Part shown: in pieces, positions 33,046 to 40,875 of the stretch
Position numbering within the stretch: the first letter of the stretch is position 1
How the letters are laid out: every line of letters starts with the position of its first letter
Assembly: GCA_024403355.1 (NCBI GenBank)
Contig: JAKSRW010000028.1
Location: 1 to 40,875 of the forward strand
DNA: 40,875 nt
Source of the DNA: Lachnospiraceae bacterium
GTDB taxonomy: Bacteria; Bacillota; Clostridia; Lachnospirales; Lachnospiraceae
Direction: 5' to 3'
Position numbers and translations under genes: made by a program
The notes under the pieces: generated by a model
What the model was told of the DNA's origin: nothing
Seen by the model: the letters and a program-made list of their open reading frames with translations, nothing else
Databases searched by the model: none

Positions 33046-33072
33046 ATCGGTGCAAAGAACGACACCGGTTTT
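33046..33072 (+). terminator. Possible terminator after cdd
   Basis: ATCGGTG (33046-33052) and CACCGGT (33063-33069) pair over 7 bp (one G-U), 10-base loop, followed by TTTT. It may end the deoC-cdd transcript or be part of the VTC leader. Confidence 0.4.
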
Positions 33073-33088
33073 ACATTGGCTGACAGCC

Positions 33089-33124
33089 GGGCTTTTAACA
33101 TAAGCAGGGCTTTTAACATAAAGA
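33089..33124 (+). repeat. 18-bp direct tandem repeat
   Basis: GGGCTTTTAACATAAGCA (33089-33106) is followed immediately by GGGCTTTTAACATAAAGA (33107-33124); 16 of 18 bases agree. Confidence 0.85.
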
Positions 33125-33125
33125 A

Positions 33126-33180
33126 AGTTTGAAAATAAATTTTCAAACTGAGAGATTGGTGCAAAAATCCGCACCAATCT
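33126..33180 (+). promoter_or_regulatory. Two adjacent perfect 10-bp hairpins
   Basis: Hairpin 1 has arms AGTTTGAAAA (33126-33135) and TTTTCAAACT (33140-33149) with a 4-base loop. Hairpin 2 has arms AGATTGGTGC (33153-33162) and GCACCAATCT (33171-33180) with an 8-base loop. They are separated by 3 bases and followed after 9 bases by the 29-bp element with the ribosome site. No T-tract after either. Confidence 0.75.
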
Positions 33181-33189
33181 ACTCCATGA

Positions 33190-33218
33190 GCAACTCATTA
33201 CATTCGTTGCATTAGGAG
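33190..33218 (+). promoter_or_regulatory. 29-bp leader element, copy 2
   Basis: Matches 5065-5093 at 27 of 29 bases; the two differences are G/A changes at element positions 11 and 22. It ends in TTAGGAG, 5 bases before ATG 33224, exactly as in copy 1. Confidence 0.75.
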
Positions 33219-33223
33219 GGAAG

Positions 33224-33970
33224 ATGGCAGTTCAACAGGTATTTAAGAGGTATGAAAAGAAATACTTATTGACGGAATCGCAGGAAAAAGAGTTTTTGAA
33301 GGAACTGAACGGGCGGATGATTATGGATAAATACGGGCGCCATACCATCTGCAACATCTATTTTGATACTGTGGATTTTGATCTGATAAGGACATCCTTG
33401 GAAAAGCCTCTGTACAAGGAAAAGCTAAGACTTAGGACCTACGGTGTTCCGGAGACTGACGAGCACACCGCCTTTGTGGAAATAAAAAAGAAATTTGAAG
33501 GAATAGTATATAAACGTCGTGAGAGTATGAGCCTCAAAGAAGCCGAGGATTATCTTTACAGGGGTATACATCCTCAAAAGGATAGTCAGATAATCAGGGA
33601 AATCGACTGGTTTCTCAAGGTTCACCCGGTAAAGCCGAGGGTGTGTCTGACCTATGAGAGAAGGGCTTTTTACGAGGACGGAAATCCGCAGTTCAGAATG
33701 ACTTTAGATCAGAACATAACCTGCAGGGATTACCGGCTCTCGCTTACGGAGGGAGTATTCGGTGATACAATTATCCCCGAAGGAAGTTCACTTCTTGAAA
33801 TCAAAATTCCGGGAATAATGCCGATGTGGATGAGTCTGATTTTGTCAAAGCTGAAGATTTATCCGGTTTCTATTTCAAAATACGGCAGATATTATAAAAA
33901 TACCGAGGCACTGAACAAACAGGTAAATGTAAGGTGCAGGTCATTAAAATTAAAAGAAAAAGCTAACTAA
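33224..33970 (+). CDS. VTC-domain protein (polyphosphate polymerase-like)
   Basis: A 248-residue soluble protein that fits the bacterial VTC domain family, relatives of the catalytic tunnel domain of yeast polyphosphate polymerase Vtc4 and of CYTH enzymes. The pattern of alternating basic and acidic residues is visible: FKRYEKKYLL, CNIYFDT, KEKLRLRTYG, FVEIKKKFEGIVYKRR, PRVCLTYERRAFY, LLEIKIPG and SKYGRYYKN; these strands line the tunnel. Synthesis of polyphosphate is known for the yeast enzyme and some bacterial ones, but not shown for this one. The gene is directly followed by a DUF4956 membrane protein, a pairing I recall as common in Gram-positives, sometimes with CotH. It has the structured leader upstream. 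Confidence 0.88.
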   Translation: MAVQQVFKRYEKKYLLTESQEKEFLKELNGRMIMDKYGRHTICNIYFDTVDFDLIRTSLEKPLYKEKLRLRTYGVPETDEHTAFVEIKKKFEGIVYKRRESMSLKEAEDYLYRGIHPQKDSQIIREIDWFLKVHPVKPRVCLTYERRAFYEDGNPQFRMTLDQNITCRDYRLSLTEGVFGDTIIPEGSSLLEIKIPGIMPMWMSLILSKLKIYPVSISKYGRYYKNTEALNKQVNVRCRSLKLKEKAN

Positions 33971-34005
33971 TTATAAAGGAGGAGCCGCATCGCGGCACAG
34001 CAAAT

Positions 34006-34692
34006 ATGTTTAACGGTGATTTTTTTGCAAGTCTTATTGAACGTACAGGTTCAATCACAATAAAGGAGTATTTAATCTGCCTTCTGGTAGCCCTTGTTTT
34101 GGGCATTGTCATTTCACTGGCACATATGTTCAAAAATGAACATTCAAAGTCAATGGCAATCACACTTGTGGTTCTGCCTGCAATAGTTCAGGCCATTATC
34201 CTGCTTGTAAACGGCAGTATCGGAACAGGGCTTTCTGTACTTGGCGCATTCAGTCTTGTACGCTTCAGATCGGGAACCGGTAATGCCAGAGAGATTACCA
34301 GTGTTTTCCTTGCAACTGCAGTCGGACTTGCAACAGCAATGGGTTATATCAGCATTGCGGTAATTCTTGTGGTTGTTATCTGCGGAGTTATTCTTGTACT
34401 CAGTGCCAGCTCCTTCGGAGGCAAGAGAGGCGTAGACAGATCTCTTAAAATTATCATTCCCGAGGATCTTGATTTCGAGGGCATTTTTGATGATATTTTT
34501 GAAAAATATACCACAAAGACAGAGCTTGTGAAATGTAAAACAACCAATATGGGCAGCCTCTATGAGCTCAGCTATGATATCAAAATGAAGCCTGATGCAA
34601 AGGTAAAGAGCTTTATCGATGAAATCAGATGCAGAAACGGAAATCTTACCGTAATTTGCGGCAGACCCGTTGTTGGAAAAGAAGAATTATAA
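34006..34692 (+). CDS. DUF4956 membrane protein
   Basis: A 228-residue protein with four hydrophobic segments in the first 140 residues, among them the family core GLSVLGAFSLVRFRSGTGNAREITSVFLATAVGLATAMG. A cytoplasmic C-terminal domain (about 145-228) has a ferredoxin-like alternation of strands and helices (RSLKIIIPEDLDFEGIFDDIF..., SLYELSYDIKMKPDAKVKSFID). It is 35 bases after the VTC gene, with AAAGGAGG near its start; I take the two as one unit in which this protein may form the membrane channel or anchor. Function not established. Confidence 0.88.
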   Translation: MFNGDFFASLIERTGSITIKEYLICLLVALVLGIVISLAHMFKNEHSKSMAITLVVLPAIVQAIILLVNGSIGTGLSVLGAFSLVRFRSGTGNAREITSVFLATAVGLATAMGYISIAVILVVVICGVILVLSASSFGGKRGVDRSLKIIIPEDLDFEGIFDDIFEKYTTKTELVKCKTTNMGSLYELSYDIKMKPDAKVKSFIDEIRCRNGNLTVICGRPVVGKEEL

Positions 34693-34759
34693 TTGCTTTT
34701 TTTAGATTTTTGAGGTAAAATTAAAAAGAGTATTTTTGTTTTTTACCGGAGGTTTGCAT

Positions 34760-36691
34760 ATGAGTACGATTGCTATCAACGAGAGTAAGTGTGTAGGCTG
34801 TAATTCCTGTATCAGAGTCTGTTCTGTGGGTGATGCAAATATTGCAAAGATTGGCCCTGACGGGAAGATAATAATCAAAATTGATGATGAGAAGTGTATC
34901 AAATGCGGAGCATGTATTTCTGCCTGCACACATGGTGCACGTGAATATAATGATGATACGGAGGACTTTTTCAGGGCGCTTGATTCCAATGAAGAGCTCG
35001 CTGTTATCGTTGCTCCCGCAATTAAGATTGCGCTTGAGGATAAGTGGGCGAGCATATTAACCTGGTTCAGACGCCGCGGAATAAAGCTTATTTATGATGT
35101 AAGCCTTGGCGCGGATATCTGTACCTGGGCACATCTCAGATATCTCAGGCAGAATCCCAGTGCAAAGATTATTTCACAGCCCTGTGCGGCAATCGTGAAT
35201 TATGTTCTTAAGCATGAGCATACGCTGGTGAACAGTCTTTCACCTATCAACAGTCCTATGATGTGTACCGCTATCTATATGCGTAAGTACATGAATTTTG
35301 ATGGTAAGATTGCTGCTTTTTCACCCTGTATCGCTAAGAAGGATGAATTTATTCAGACCGGTAATTTTATTAACTACAATGTTACATTCAAGAAGCTGGA
35401 CGAGTATCTTGAGAAGCAGGGCGTGAACTACCGTAATCTTGCTGAGAAGAGTGATTTCAATTTTGACGGTCCCCGCGGATATATGGGTGCGGTTTACCCG
35501 AAGCCCGGCGGACTTAAGCAGAATCTTTTGCTTCACGCGCCTGAACTCAACTGTATCAGCTCTGAGGGTATCGGCAGAGTATATGATGAGCTCAGGGCTT
35601 ACTCACACGCAATTCCTCAGGATGTACCTACGGTATTTGATGTTCTTAACTGTGAGTTCGGATGTATTGACGGTCCCGGAGTCGGAAAGCCCTACGATAT
35701 TTTCCGTATCAATTCTATCATGCGCAACAATGAAAAGCATTTGCAGCAGGCAAAGCTTGAGAACTCTACCAAGAAGGGTGAGGATAAGCAGTTTGCGTGG
35801 TTTGACAAGGAACTGAACATGGATTATTTCAGGCGTGATTATGCTCTTGAGAATGTTAATGTCAGACATATCACAGACCTTGAGATACGTCGCTCGTTCG
35901 AAAAGCTTCATAAGGCTACATATTCAGAGATGAATCTAGACTGTCATTCATGCGGCTACAAGGGCTGCAGGGAGATGGCGGAGGCTATTGCGAAGGGTCT
36001 CAGTATTCCGGAAAACTGCCGTTACTTTAATGATTATGTTACTGCTCAGCATAAGGAGAAGATAGATAAAATCAGTTCGGAGATTTTTGTTATGGCATCT
36101 GAACTGGAAGAGATTATTGTATCTCTGTCAGACAGCATAGATAAGGTTGACAGTCAGATAAGCTATATTTCCGAGAGCGGTGTAAAGAGTACGGAAAGCA
36201 TGAACTCGGTTGAAGAATATATGAGTCAGCTTAATAAGATGACCGAGACCATAGTTTCACTTATGAAGGTTATCGATACTAATGTTGAGAGCTACAGTGA
36301 GATGACCAACAGCGTTCGTGCCATTGCAGGTAAGATTAATCTTCTTTCACTCAATGCTTCTATTGAATCAGCACGTGCGGGAGAGGCAGGAAAGGCATTT
36401 GCGGTTGTTGCATCCAATATCAGAAATCTTTCCGAAAGCTCAAGACAGAGTGTTGAGAATGCAGAGACAAACGAAGAATCAATCAAAAGCTCGATTATCG
36501 ATGTTAACAGGACTATCGATGATTTCGGCAGAAACTTCGGTAAGCTGATTGAAATGATTCGTGTTGCCAAGGAAAATGTAAATCTTGTAGCTGACAGAAG
36601 TCAGGTAATTACAACATCTATGGAGACACTTGATAATATTTCCAAGAAAATCGCTGATATAGTTAAGAAAACTACCATCATATTAACCTGA
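34760..36691 (+). CDS. [FeFe]-hydrogenase-like sensor fused to a chemotaxis signalling domain
   Basis: A 643-residue soluble protein. Order: two 4Fe-4S ferredoxin motifs (CVGCNSCIRVC from Cys11; CIKCGACISAC), an [FeFe]-hydrogenase catalytic domain with the H-cluster cysteines in SQPC (Cys142), SPCIAKKDE (Cys190) and CEFGCIDGPG (Cys298, Cys302), a 4Fe-4S domain of the CxxCxxxxC type (CHSCGYKGC from Cys395), and a coiled-coil methyl-accepting chemotaxis protein hairpin (about 430-643) with INLLSLNASIESARAGEAGKAFAVVA. No HAMP, membrane helix or maturation gene. This is the makeup of a cytoplasmic hydrogen or redox sensor rather than a main hydrogenase. ATG 34760 has GGAGG 6 bases before it. Single gene with its own terminator. 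Confidence 0.9.
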   Translation: MSTIAINESKCVGCNSCIRVCSVGDANIAKIGPDGKIIIKIDDEKCIKCGACISACTHGAREYNDDTEDFFRALDSNEELAVIVAPAIKIALEDKWASILTWFRRRGIKLIYDVSLGADICTWAHLRYLRQNPSAKIISQPCAAIVNYVLKHEHTLVNSLSPINSPMMCTAIYMRKYMNFDGKIAAFSPCIAKKDEFIQTGNFINYNVTFKKLDEYLEKQGVNYRNLAEKSDFNFDGPRGYMGAVYPKPGGLKQNLLLHAPELNCISSEGIGRVYDELRAYSHAIPQDVPTVFDVLNCEFGCIDGPGVGKPYDIFRINSIMRNNEKHLQQAKLENSTKKGEDKQFAWFDKELNMDYFRRDYALENVNVRHITDLEIRRSFEKLHKATYSEMNLDCHSCGYKGCREMAEAIAKGLSIPENCRYFNDYVTAQHKEKIDKISSEIFVMASELEEIIVSLSDSIDKVDSQISYISESGVKSTESMNSVEEYMSQLNKMTETIVSLMKVIDTNVESYSEMTNSVRAIAGKINLLSLNASIESARAGEAGKAFAVVASNIRNLSESSRQSVENAETNEESIKSSIIDVNRTIDDFGRNFGKLIEMIRVAKENVNLVADRSQVITTSMETLDNISKKIADIVKKTTIILT

Positions 36692-36698
36692 TCTTACG

Positions 36699-36731
36699 AG
36701 CTGTAGGGTATTTTATGCCCTACAGCTTTTT
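36699..36731 (+). terminator. Intrinsic terminator of the hydrogenase-sensor gene
   Basis: Perfect 10-bp arms AGCTGTAGGG (36699-36708) and CCCTACAGCT (36718-36727) with a 9-base loop and a TTTTT run ending at 36731. Confidence 0.92.
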
Positions 36732-36789
36732 GTGATAGTGTATGAAGTGTAAATAACGCCCTGTTTGAGGCGCAAAATAAGGAGAAAAT

Positions 36790-39700
36790 ATGTATAAAAG
36801 AAAAGGAACAATGAAGAGGGTCATGGCATGGCTGCTGACTGCATTTATGGTATCAGCATCAGTCAAAATGCCAATCCCGGCGGCTGCGGCTGAAGAAACT
36901 CAGACAGAAGCTCAGTATATGTATTACAGCGGAAGCTATTTGGCGAAAACTGAGCAGAATCCGGAAGAGGACTTTAAAAATTATGTAAGGTCACTTTTAG
37001 ATGAAAGCAGTGAGAAAAATGAGAACTCAGCTGAAGGTATTTATTCCGGCAGCGGGTCTTCTCAGCTGGCATATGCCGGCCCACTTATGACATCAGATAG
37101 TTTGAACGATAGTGAAAAAATATTTTTTAACTATCTGGTTAAGGAATACCTGAGTCCGTTTGCAAGTAAGGACTTGCTGGCAGTGTCTTCGGCTTCGTAT
37201 TTACTGCCATATATAAAATACACGAATTATAGTGAGAGCAATCCAAGTGCGGGTCATCCTATAACGTATACTTTTGATGAGCTTGGTTTACGGGATGTAC
37301 AGACTCTGACTGAAGATGTAAAAAAGGAAGTCGGCAATCGTGTGACTGATAAGCTGGGTGATATGCTTGAGTTAGTTTATACTGCGGTTCTGGCTGAAAA
37401 CTATAATTGCTTGTACTGGAATGATAAAACACAGGGCTATAAATGGCAGGTCATGACTGAAATAAAAGGCGATGATGTCACCGGTTTAAAAGTTATTATC
37501 AGATTTTTGGAACTGGAGTATTATGTTCATGAAAGCTTCATACCTGATAGCGAGAATGATATTCCTAATAAGTTAATAAAGGATAAGATTAACGTAATCG
37601 ACAGAGAAAAACTTAATGCATATTTTGCTGCGGCAGATAATGCAAAAAAGATAATAGAAAATAATAAAGATAAGACAGATTATGATAAGCTTCTGGCATA
37701 TAAGGCATATATAGAGGATGCAGTTTCATATGATTACGAAGCTGATAATGAAAGCTATAAAAAAGACTGCGGACCCTGGCAGTATATTTCAGTATTTGAT
37801 GAGAATCCGGATACTAACGTAGTCTGTGAAGGCTATGCAAAGGCTTTTCAGTTTCTTTGCGATTTGAGCAGTTTTACAAATGAATCCGTATGTTCATACA
37901 TTGTTACGGGTTATTTGGGTGACATAATTGCTGACCATTTATACTCTCAGGCAGGACTTCATATGTGGAATCTGCTTTGGGTAAATGACAGGGCATATAT
38001 TGTGGATCTTACGAACTGTGACGGAGACAGTAAAGGATATTCTGTAGGATATCCTGATAAGCTTTTCCTTGCGGGTGCGAAAAAGAACAAAGATTCCGCT
38101 TCCCATGAGACTATAATAGAGTGTCTGCCGAATGCTGATAATACAGCAATGACTATATATTATCGTTATGACCCGAATATGAATCAAACATTAGATTATT
38201 ACGGTTCAGACCCGGATACATCCATATTGTTTAAAATTCCGGAGACAGGCTATCAGGGTAAAAAATCTACTGAATGCAAGGACTGCTCGCTCCTTCTTAA
38301 ATGTGTAGACAGAACTGCGGATCCTCATTTCATTGTTCCTAAATACTGGGAATGTACGGAGTGCGGAAAGTTTTATTCAGACTGCACGGGAGCTGCCGAT
38401 AAGCTGCTGAGTACAGAAAAGATTGAAGAACGCAGTGAACACAGCTGGGAAGACGATTTTACTATAGATAAGGCGGCAAGCTGTATAGAAAAAGGAAGCA
38501 AGTCAATTCACTGTACCGTAAAAAGAGGAGATATTGTTTGTTCTGAGGTTAAGGATGTAACTCCCATTAATGCTACAGGCCATGTTTGGGATGAGGGCAC
38601 GGATGCACCGCCTTTGGGAACTCCCGCTAACTGCGTGGTTGCGAAATTCTATAGTTGTACTGTAGACGGCTGTAACGGAACAAAGACAGTTGTAAATGCG
38701 CACAGCTGGGCAGCAGATTTTACTGTAGATAAGGCAGCGGGCTGTACAGAAGCAGGAAGTAAATCAATTCACTGTATTAACAAGAACGGAGAGACTGTTT
38801 GTACTGCAGTAAAGGATATAACACCCATTAATGCTGCAGGACATATCTGGGACAATGGTACGGTAACAAAGCCTGCAAGCTGTATGGAAAAAGGTGTAAA
38901 GCTCTTTAGATGTACTGTAGACGGCTGTAACGGAACAAAGACTGAAGATATCGCAATAGATGTAAATGCACACAGCTGGGCAGCAGATTTTACTGTAGAT
39001 AAGGCAGCGGGCTGTACAGAAGCAGGAAGTAAATCAATTCACTGTATTAACAAGAACGGAGAGACTGTTTGTACTGCAGTAAAGGATATAACACCCATTA
39101 ATGCTGCAGGACATATCTGGGACAATGGTACGGTAACAAAGCCTGCAAGCTGCGTAGAAAAGGGTGAAAAGCTCTATAAGTGTACAGTAGCCGGCTGCAA
39201 AGAAACAAAGACCGAAGAAATTGCAATAGATGCAAAAGCACACAGCTGGGCAGCAGATTTTACTGTAGATAAGGCTGCAACTGCGACAGAAGCGGGAAGC
39301 AAATCAAAGCACTGTACAAATGCCGGATGTAATGAAAAAACAGAGGTAAGCACGATTCCTGCAACAGGAGGAAGCACGGGTGGCAGCACAGGAGGAAGTA
39401 CAGGAGGAAGTACAGGTGGCAGCACAGGAGGAAGTACAGGCGGAAGCACGGGTGGCAGCACAGGCGGAAATACAGGCGGAAGCACCGGTGGCGGATCATT
39501 CCTGCCTCCCATTAATATACCTGTAATAGTTCCTGTAATTATCCCTACACCTGCTCCTGTAGAGGAAGAGAATAAATCAGACAATAAGGAAGAGGAAAAT
39601 GATCCCTCAGCTCCTGTAGTTGTGGAAAATCCTGACGGTTCAAAAACTGAGACAACCAGCATAACTGCTCCTGACGGTACAGTAACCGAAAGGGAGAAGA

Positions 39701-40680
39701 CAGTAGAAGCAGACGGCTCTGTAAGCAATAAAACCACTACAGTAAAGCCTGACGGAAGCTCAGTAGAAAGAACTGCAATAACTGCGGCAGACGGTTCTGT
39801 AACCAATAAAACTGTTACGGTAAAGACAGACGGAAGCTCAGTAGAGAAGACAACAGTTACTGCAGCAGACGGAAGCAAAACAGAAATTACGGTAACTGCT
39901 AATTCAGACGTTAAGACTGAGTCAGAAAAAATTGTAACAGCAGACGGAACTGTTAAAAAGAAGGACAGCAGTGTAAGCTCAGACGGAAGAAACGTTGTGA
40001 AAATGACTGTCAAGGCAAATGATGGCAGCAGCACCAAGCTTACCGCCGTAACCGCTGCAAACGGTGAATCTGAAAAGCTTGCTGTCAGCGAAACACAGAA
40101 GATCAGCTCAGAGGGCATCAGCTTCACTCCCGAAACAATCAAGTCAGTCATTAAGGATGCAGGCGCTGATGTAAAGGATGCAGCCATTGAACTTAAGGGA
40201 GTAAGCTCATCAGGAAAAACAAAGTACACAGTTACAATTAGTCCTGAGAACCTGGAGCAGAGCAATCTCGTAGTATATGCAGTCGATGAAAACGGTGTCT
40301 ATACTATGGTTAATCCCGCAAAGAACAGTGTAAGCATCGAGAACGGCGTTGTGAACCTCAAAATCAGCGGTAAGGGTAAATACGCACTTCTGAGTGAGGA
40401 AGAGGCTAAAAAGGCAAATAAGGCCATTTTGAAGGCTTTTAAGCTGGAATCAAAGTCTCTTACACTTGCAGTCGGAGAAAAGACAAAGATAAGCTTTGCA
40501 GAAGGCTTCAGAAGCGAGAATGTCGCAAGCATAAGCTACGCAAGCTCTAACGGAAACGTAAAGGTCGGAAAGACCGGAAACATCGTTGCCAATAAGGCCG
40601 GAAAAGCAACTGTCAGCGTGACGGTAAATCTGAAAAACGGCGAAGGCAAGGCCCTCAAATTAAAGGTAACAGTAAAATAA
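36790..40680 (+). CDS. Large secreted transglutaminase-like repeat protein
   Basis: A 1296-residue protein. Signal peptide (1-34, ending PAAAAEE). A transglutaminase-like domain (about 290-420) has the triad Cys346 (VCEGYAKAF), His391 (LHMWNLLWV) and Asp406 (YIVDLTNC), suggesting a cysteine peptidase or crosslinker. Next come repeats of about 90 residues starting HSWAADFTVDKAA with several conserved Cys and GHIWD; one diverged copy, two nearly identical copies and one partial. Then a Gly-Gly-Ser-Thr repeat (about 860-900), a Pro/Val stretch, a Thr-rich region of PDGS(S/V)...T repeats, a region similar to other surface proteins, and a final Ig-like Big_2-type domain (LTLAVGEKTKISF). No LPXTG sorting signal or membrane helix at the C-terminus. 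AAGGAG ribosome site. Confidence 0.9.
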   Translation: MYKRKGTMKRVMAWLLTAFMVSASVKMPIPAAAAEETQTEAQYMYYSGSYLAKTEQNPEEDFKNYVRSLLDESSEKNENSAEGIYSGSGSSQLAYAGPLMTSDSLNDSEKIFFNYLVKEYLSPFASKDLLAVSSASYLLPYIKYTNYSESNPSAGHPITYTFDELGLRDVQTLTEDVKKEVGNRVTDKLGDMLELVYTAVLAENYNCLYWNDKTQGYKWQVMTEIKGDDVTGLKVIIRFLELEYYVHESFIPDSENDIPNKLIKDKINVIDREKLNAYFAAADNAKKIIENNKDKTDYDKLLAYKAYIEDAVSYDYEADNESYKKDCGPWQYISVFDENPDTNVVCEGYAKAFQFLCDLSSFTNESVCSYIVTGYLGDIIADHLYSQAGLHMWNLLWVNDRAYIVDLTNCDGDSKGYSVGYPDKLFLAGAKKNKDSASHETIIECLPNADNTAMTIYYRYDPNMNQTLDYYGSDPDTSILFKIPETGYQGKKSTECKDCSLLLKCVDRTADPHFIVPKYWECTECGKFYSDCTGAADKLLSTEKIEERSEHSWEDDFTIDKAASCIEKGSKSIHCTVKRGDIVCSEVKDVTPINATGHVWDEGTDAPPLGTPANCVVAKFYSCTVDGCNGTKTVVNAHSWAADFTVDKAAGCTEAGSKSIHCINKNGETVCTAVKDITPINAAGHIWDNGTVTKPASCMEKGVKLFRCTVDGCNGTKTEDIAIDVNAHSWAADFTVDKAAGCTEAGSKSIHCINKNGETVCTAVKDITPINAAGHIWDNGTVTKPASCVEKGEKLYKCTVAGCKETKTEEIAIDAKAHSWAADFTVDKAATATEAGSKSKHCTNAGCNEKTEVSTIPATGGSTGGSTGGSTGGSTGGSTGGSTGGSTGGSTGGNTGGSTGGGSFLPPINIPVIVPVIIPTPAPVEEENKSDNKEEENDPSAPVVVENPDGSKTETTSITAPDGTVTEREKTVEADGSVSNKTTTVKPDGSSVERTAITAADGSVTNKTVTVKTDGSSVEKTTVTAADGSKTEITVTANSDVKTESEKIVTADGTVKKKDSSVSSDGRNVVKMTVKANDGSSTKLTAVTAANGESEKLAVSETQKISSEGISFTPETIKSVIKDAGADVKDAAIELKGVSSSGKTKYTVTISPENLEQSNLVVYAVDENGVYTMVNPAKNSVSIENGVVNLKISGKGKYALLSEEEAKKANKAILKAFKLESKSLTLAVGEKTKISFAEGFRSENVASISYASSNGNVKVGKTGNIVANKAGKATVSVTVNLKNGEGKALKLKVTVK
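38701..39240 (+). repeat. Two 270-bp tandem units inside the transglutaminase-like gene
   Basis: Bases 38701-38881 are identical to 38971-39151 as far as I can read, an offset of 270 bases (90 codons). A diverged unit precedes (about 38440-38700) and a partial one follows (39241-39360). The perfect identity implies recent duplication or gene conversion. Confidence 0.9.
39367..39493 (+). repeat. Low-complexity Gly-Ser-Thr coding repeat
   Basis: About ten GGSTGG-type units made of 12-bp DNA repeats (GGAGGAAGTACA type), giving a flexible linker. It creates a long false reading frame on the other strand. Confidence 0.9.
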
Positions 40681-40704
40681 AGTAAATATCATAATAGTTC
40701 AGAG

Positions 40705-40740
40705 AGTCGTATCATGCAGTCATGGTACGACTATTTTTAT
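40705..40740 (+). terminator. Terminator of the transglutaminase-like gene
   Basis: Twelve-base arms AGTCGTATCATG (40705-40716) and CATGGTACGACT (40721-40732), one G-U pair, 4-base loop, then ATTTTTAT. Confidence 0.9.
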
Positions 40741-40772
40741 CCGGCAGATGTTAATAGGTCATAAAGAGAAAT

Positions 40773-40800
40773 AAAAAAGGTCCTCATAATGAGAACCTTT
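40773..40800 (-). terminator. Terminator downstream of tRNA-Trp
   Basis: On the minus strand AAGGTTCTCA and TGAGGACCTT pair over 10 bp (one G-U) with a 3-base loop, followed by a T-tract (A run at 40773-40778). It lies 3 bases after the tRNA gene. Confidence 0.85.
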
Positions 40801-40802
40801 AA

Positions 40803-40875
40803 CAGGGGCAGTAGGATTCGAACCCACGACCTGCGGTTTTGGAGACCGATATTCTACCAGCTGAACTATACCCCT
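40803..40875 (-). tRNA. tRNA-Trp (anticodon CCA)
   Basis: Reading the minus strand from the window edge: acceptor AGGGGTA pairs with TGCCCCT (one G-U), D-stem GTTC/GAAT, anticodon loop CTCCAAA with CCA, and T-arm GTGGGTTCGAATCCTAC. Discriminator base G at 40803. CCA is not encoded. 73 bases, complete at the edge of the window. Confidence 0.93.

Larger units (their letters stand above)
32960..33223 (+). promoter_or_regulatory. Structured 264-base leader before the VTC gene
   Basis: After cdd come an AATATTT-GGTCAAA-AAATATT inverted repeat (32977-32997), an AT-rich promoter-like stretch, several hairpins, an 18-bp tandem repeat and copy 2 of the 29-bp leader element. No reading frame there looks real. 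It is dense in perfect inverted repeats and probably acts as RNA. Separate elements are listed on their own. Confidence 0.6.

Noticed and set aside
39174..40265. A 363-residue minus-strand reading frame opposite the transglutaminase-like gene
   Set aside because: It is the antisense of the Gly-Ser-Thr and Thr-rich repeats (giving PPVLPPV runs), lies wholly inside a well supported gene and has no ribosome site.

Overview
The window (about 43% GC by eye) looks like chromosome of an anaerobic, low-GC Gram-positive of the class Clostridia, most likely a Lachnospiraceae-type gut or rumen bacterium. The grounds are family-level: a split cobalamin methionine synthase with a separate reactivation-domain protein, an mcsA-mcsB-clpC cluster, DUF6273 and SH3/glucosaminidase surface proteins, a VTC/DUF4956 pair, and an [FeFe]-hydrogenase-like sensor. 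No IS element, integrase, prophage or CRISPR array was found. Almost all of it is coding; no gene-free stretch exceeds 300 bases.

Layout. 1-2500: the 3' end of a lysine/alanine/glutamate-rich protein, then prmC overlapping prfA (release factor 1 and its methylase). 2570-7470: a GH2 glycosidase, a SpoU-type RNA methyltransferase and pgi, which has a consensus promoter and an apparent 8-codon leader peptide. 7466-10183: a membrane Ser/Thr kinase with a DUF6273 sensor domain, bracketed by direct repeats that include a copy of the metH 3' end. 10156-14362, minus strand: metF, the MetH activation-domain protein and metH. 14554-19814: a VanZ-like protein, a small membrane protein, an SH3b/glucosaminidase autolysin and a cohesin-like membrane-anchored surface protein whose only sensible start is ATA. 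19838-24322: mcsA, mcsB, clpC; the McsB has lost several residues needed for arginine-kinase activity. 24416-32959: a small 'endosialidase'-named protein, radA, a membrane PQQ-like beta-propeller, a substrate-binding protein whose lobes seem circularly permuted, an ABC permease with no ATPase nearby, a DUF805 membrane protein ending in five VYGPPEWFE-type repeats, a radical SAM/SPASM enzyme, deoC and cdd. 32960-34692: a highly structured leader, then a VTC-domain protein and a DUF4956 membrane protein. 34760-40680: an [FeFe]-hydrogenase/4Fe-4S/chemotaxis-signalling fusion and a large secreted transglutaminase-like repeat protein. 40803-40875, minus strand: tRNA-Trp.

The best candidates for undescribed biology are (1) the DUF805-(VYGPPEWFE)n protein beside a radical SAM/SPASM enzyme, which looks like a repeat-bearing membrane substrate and its modifying enzyme; (2) the propeller/permuted binding protein/permease module; (3) a probable McsB pseudokinase next to a ClpC that keeps its phospho-arginine pockets; (4) a 29-bp leader element repeated before two unrelated genes, one of them behind a chain of perfect hairpins; and (5) the duplicated metH tail bracketing a kinase gene. 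All functional calls are from reading motifs and from memory of families; no search was run.
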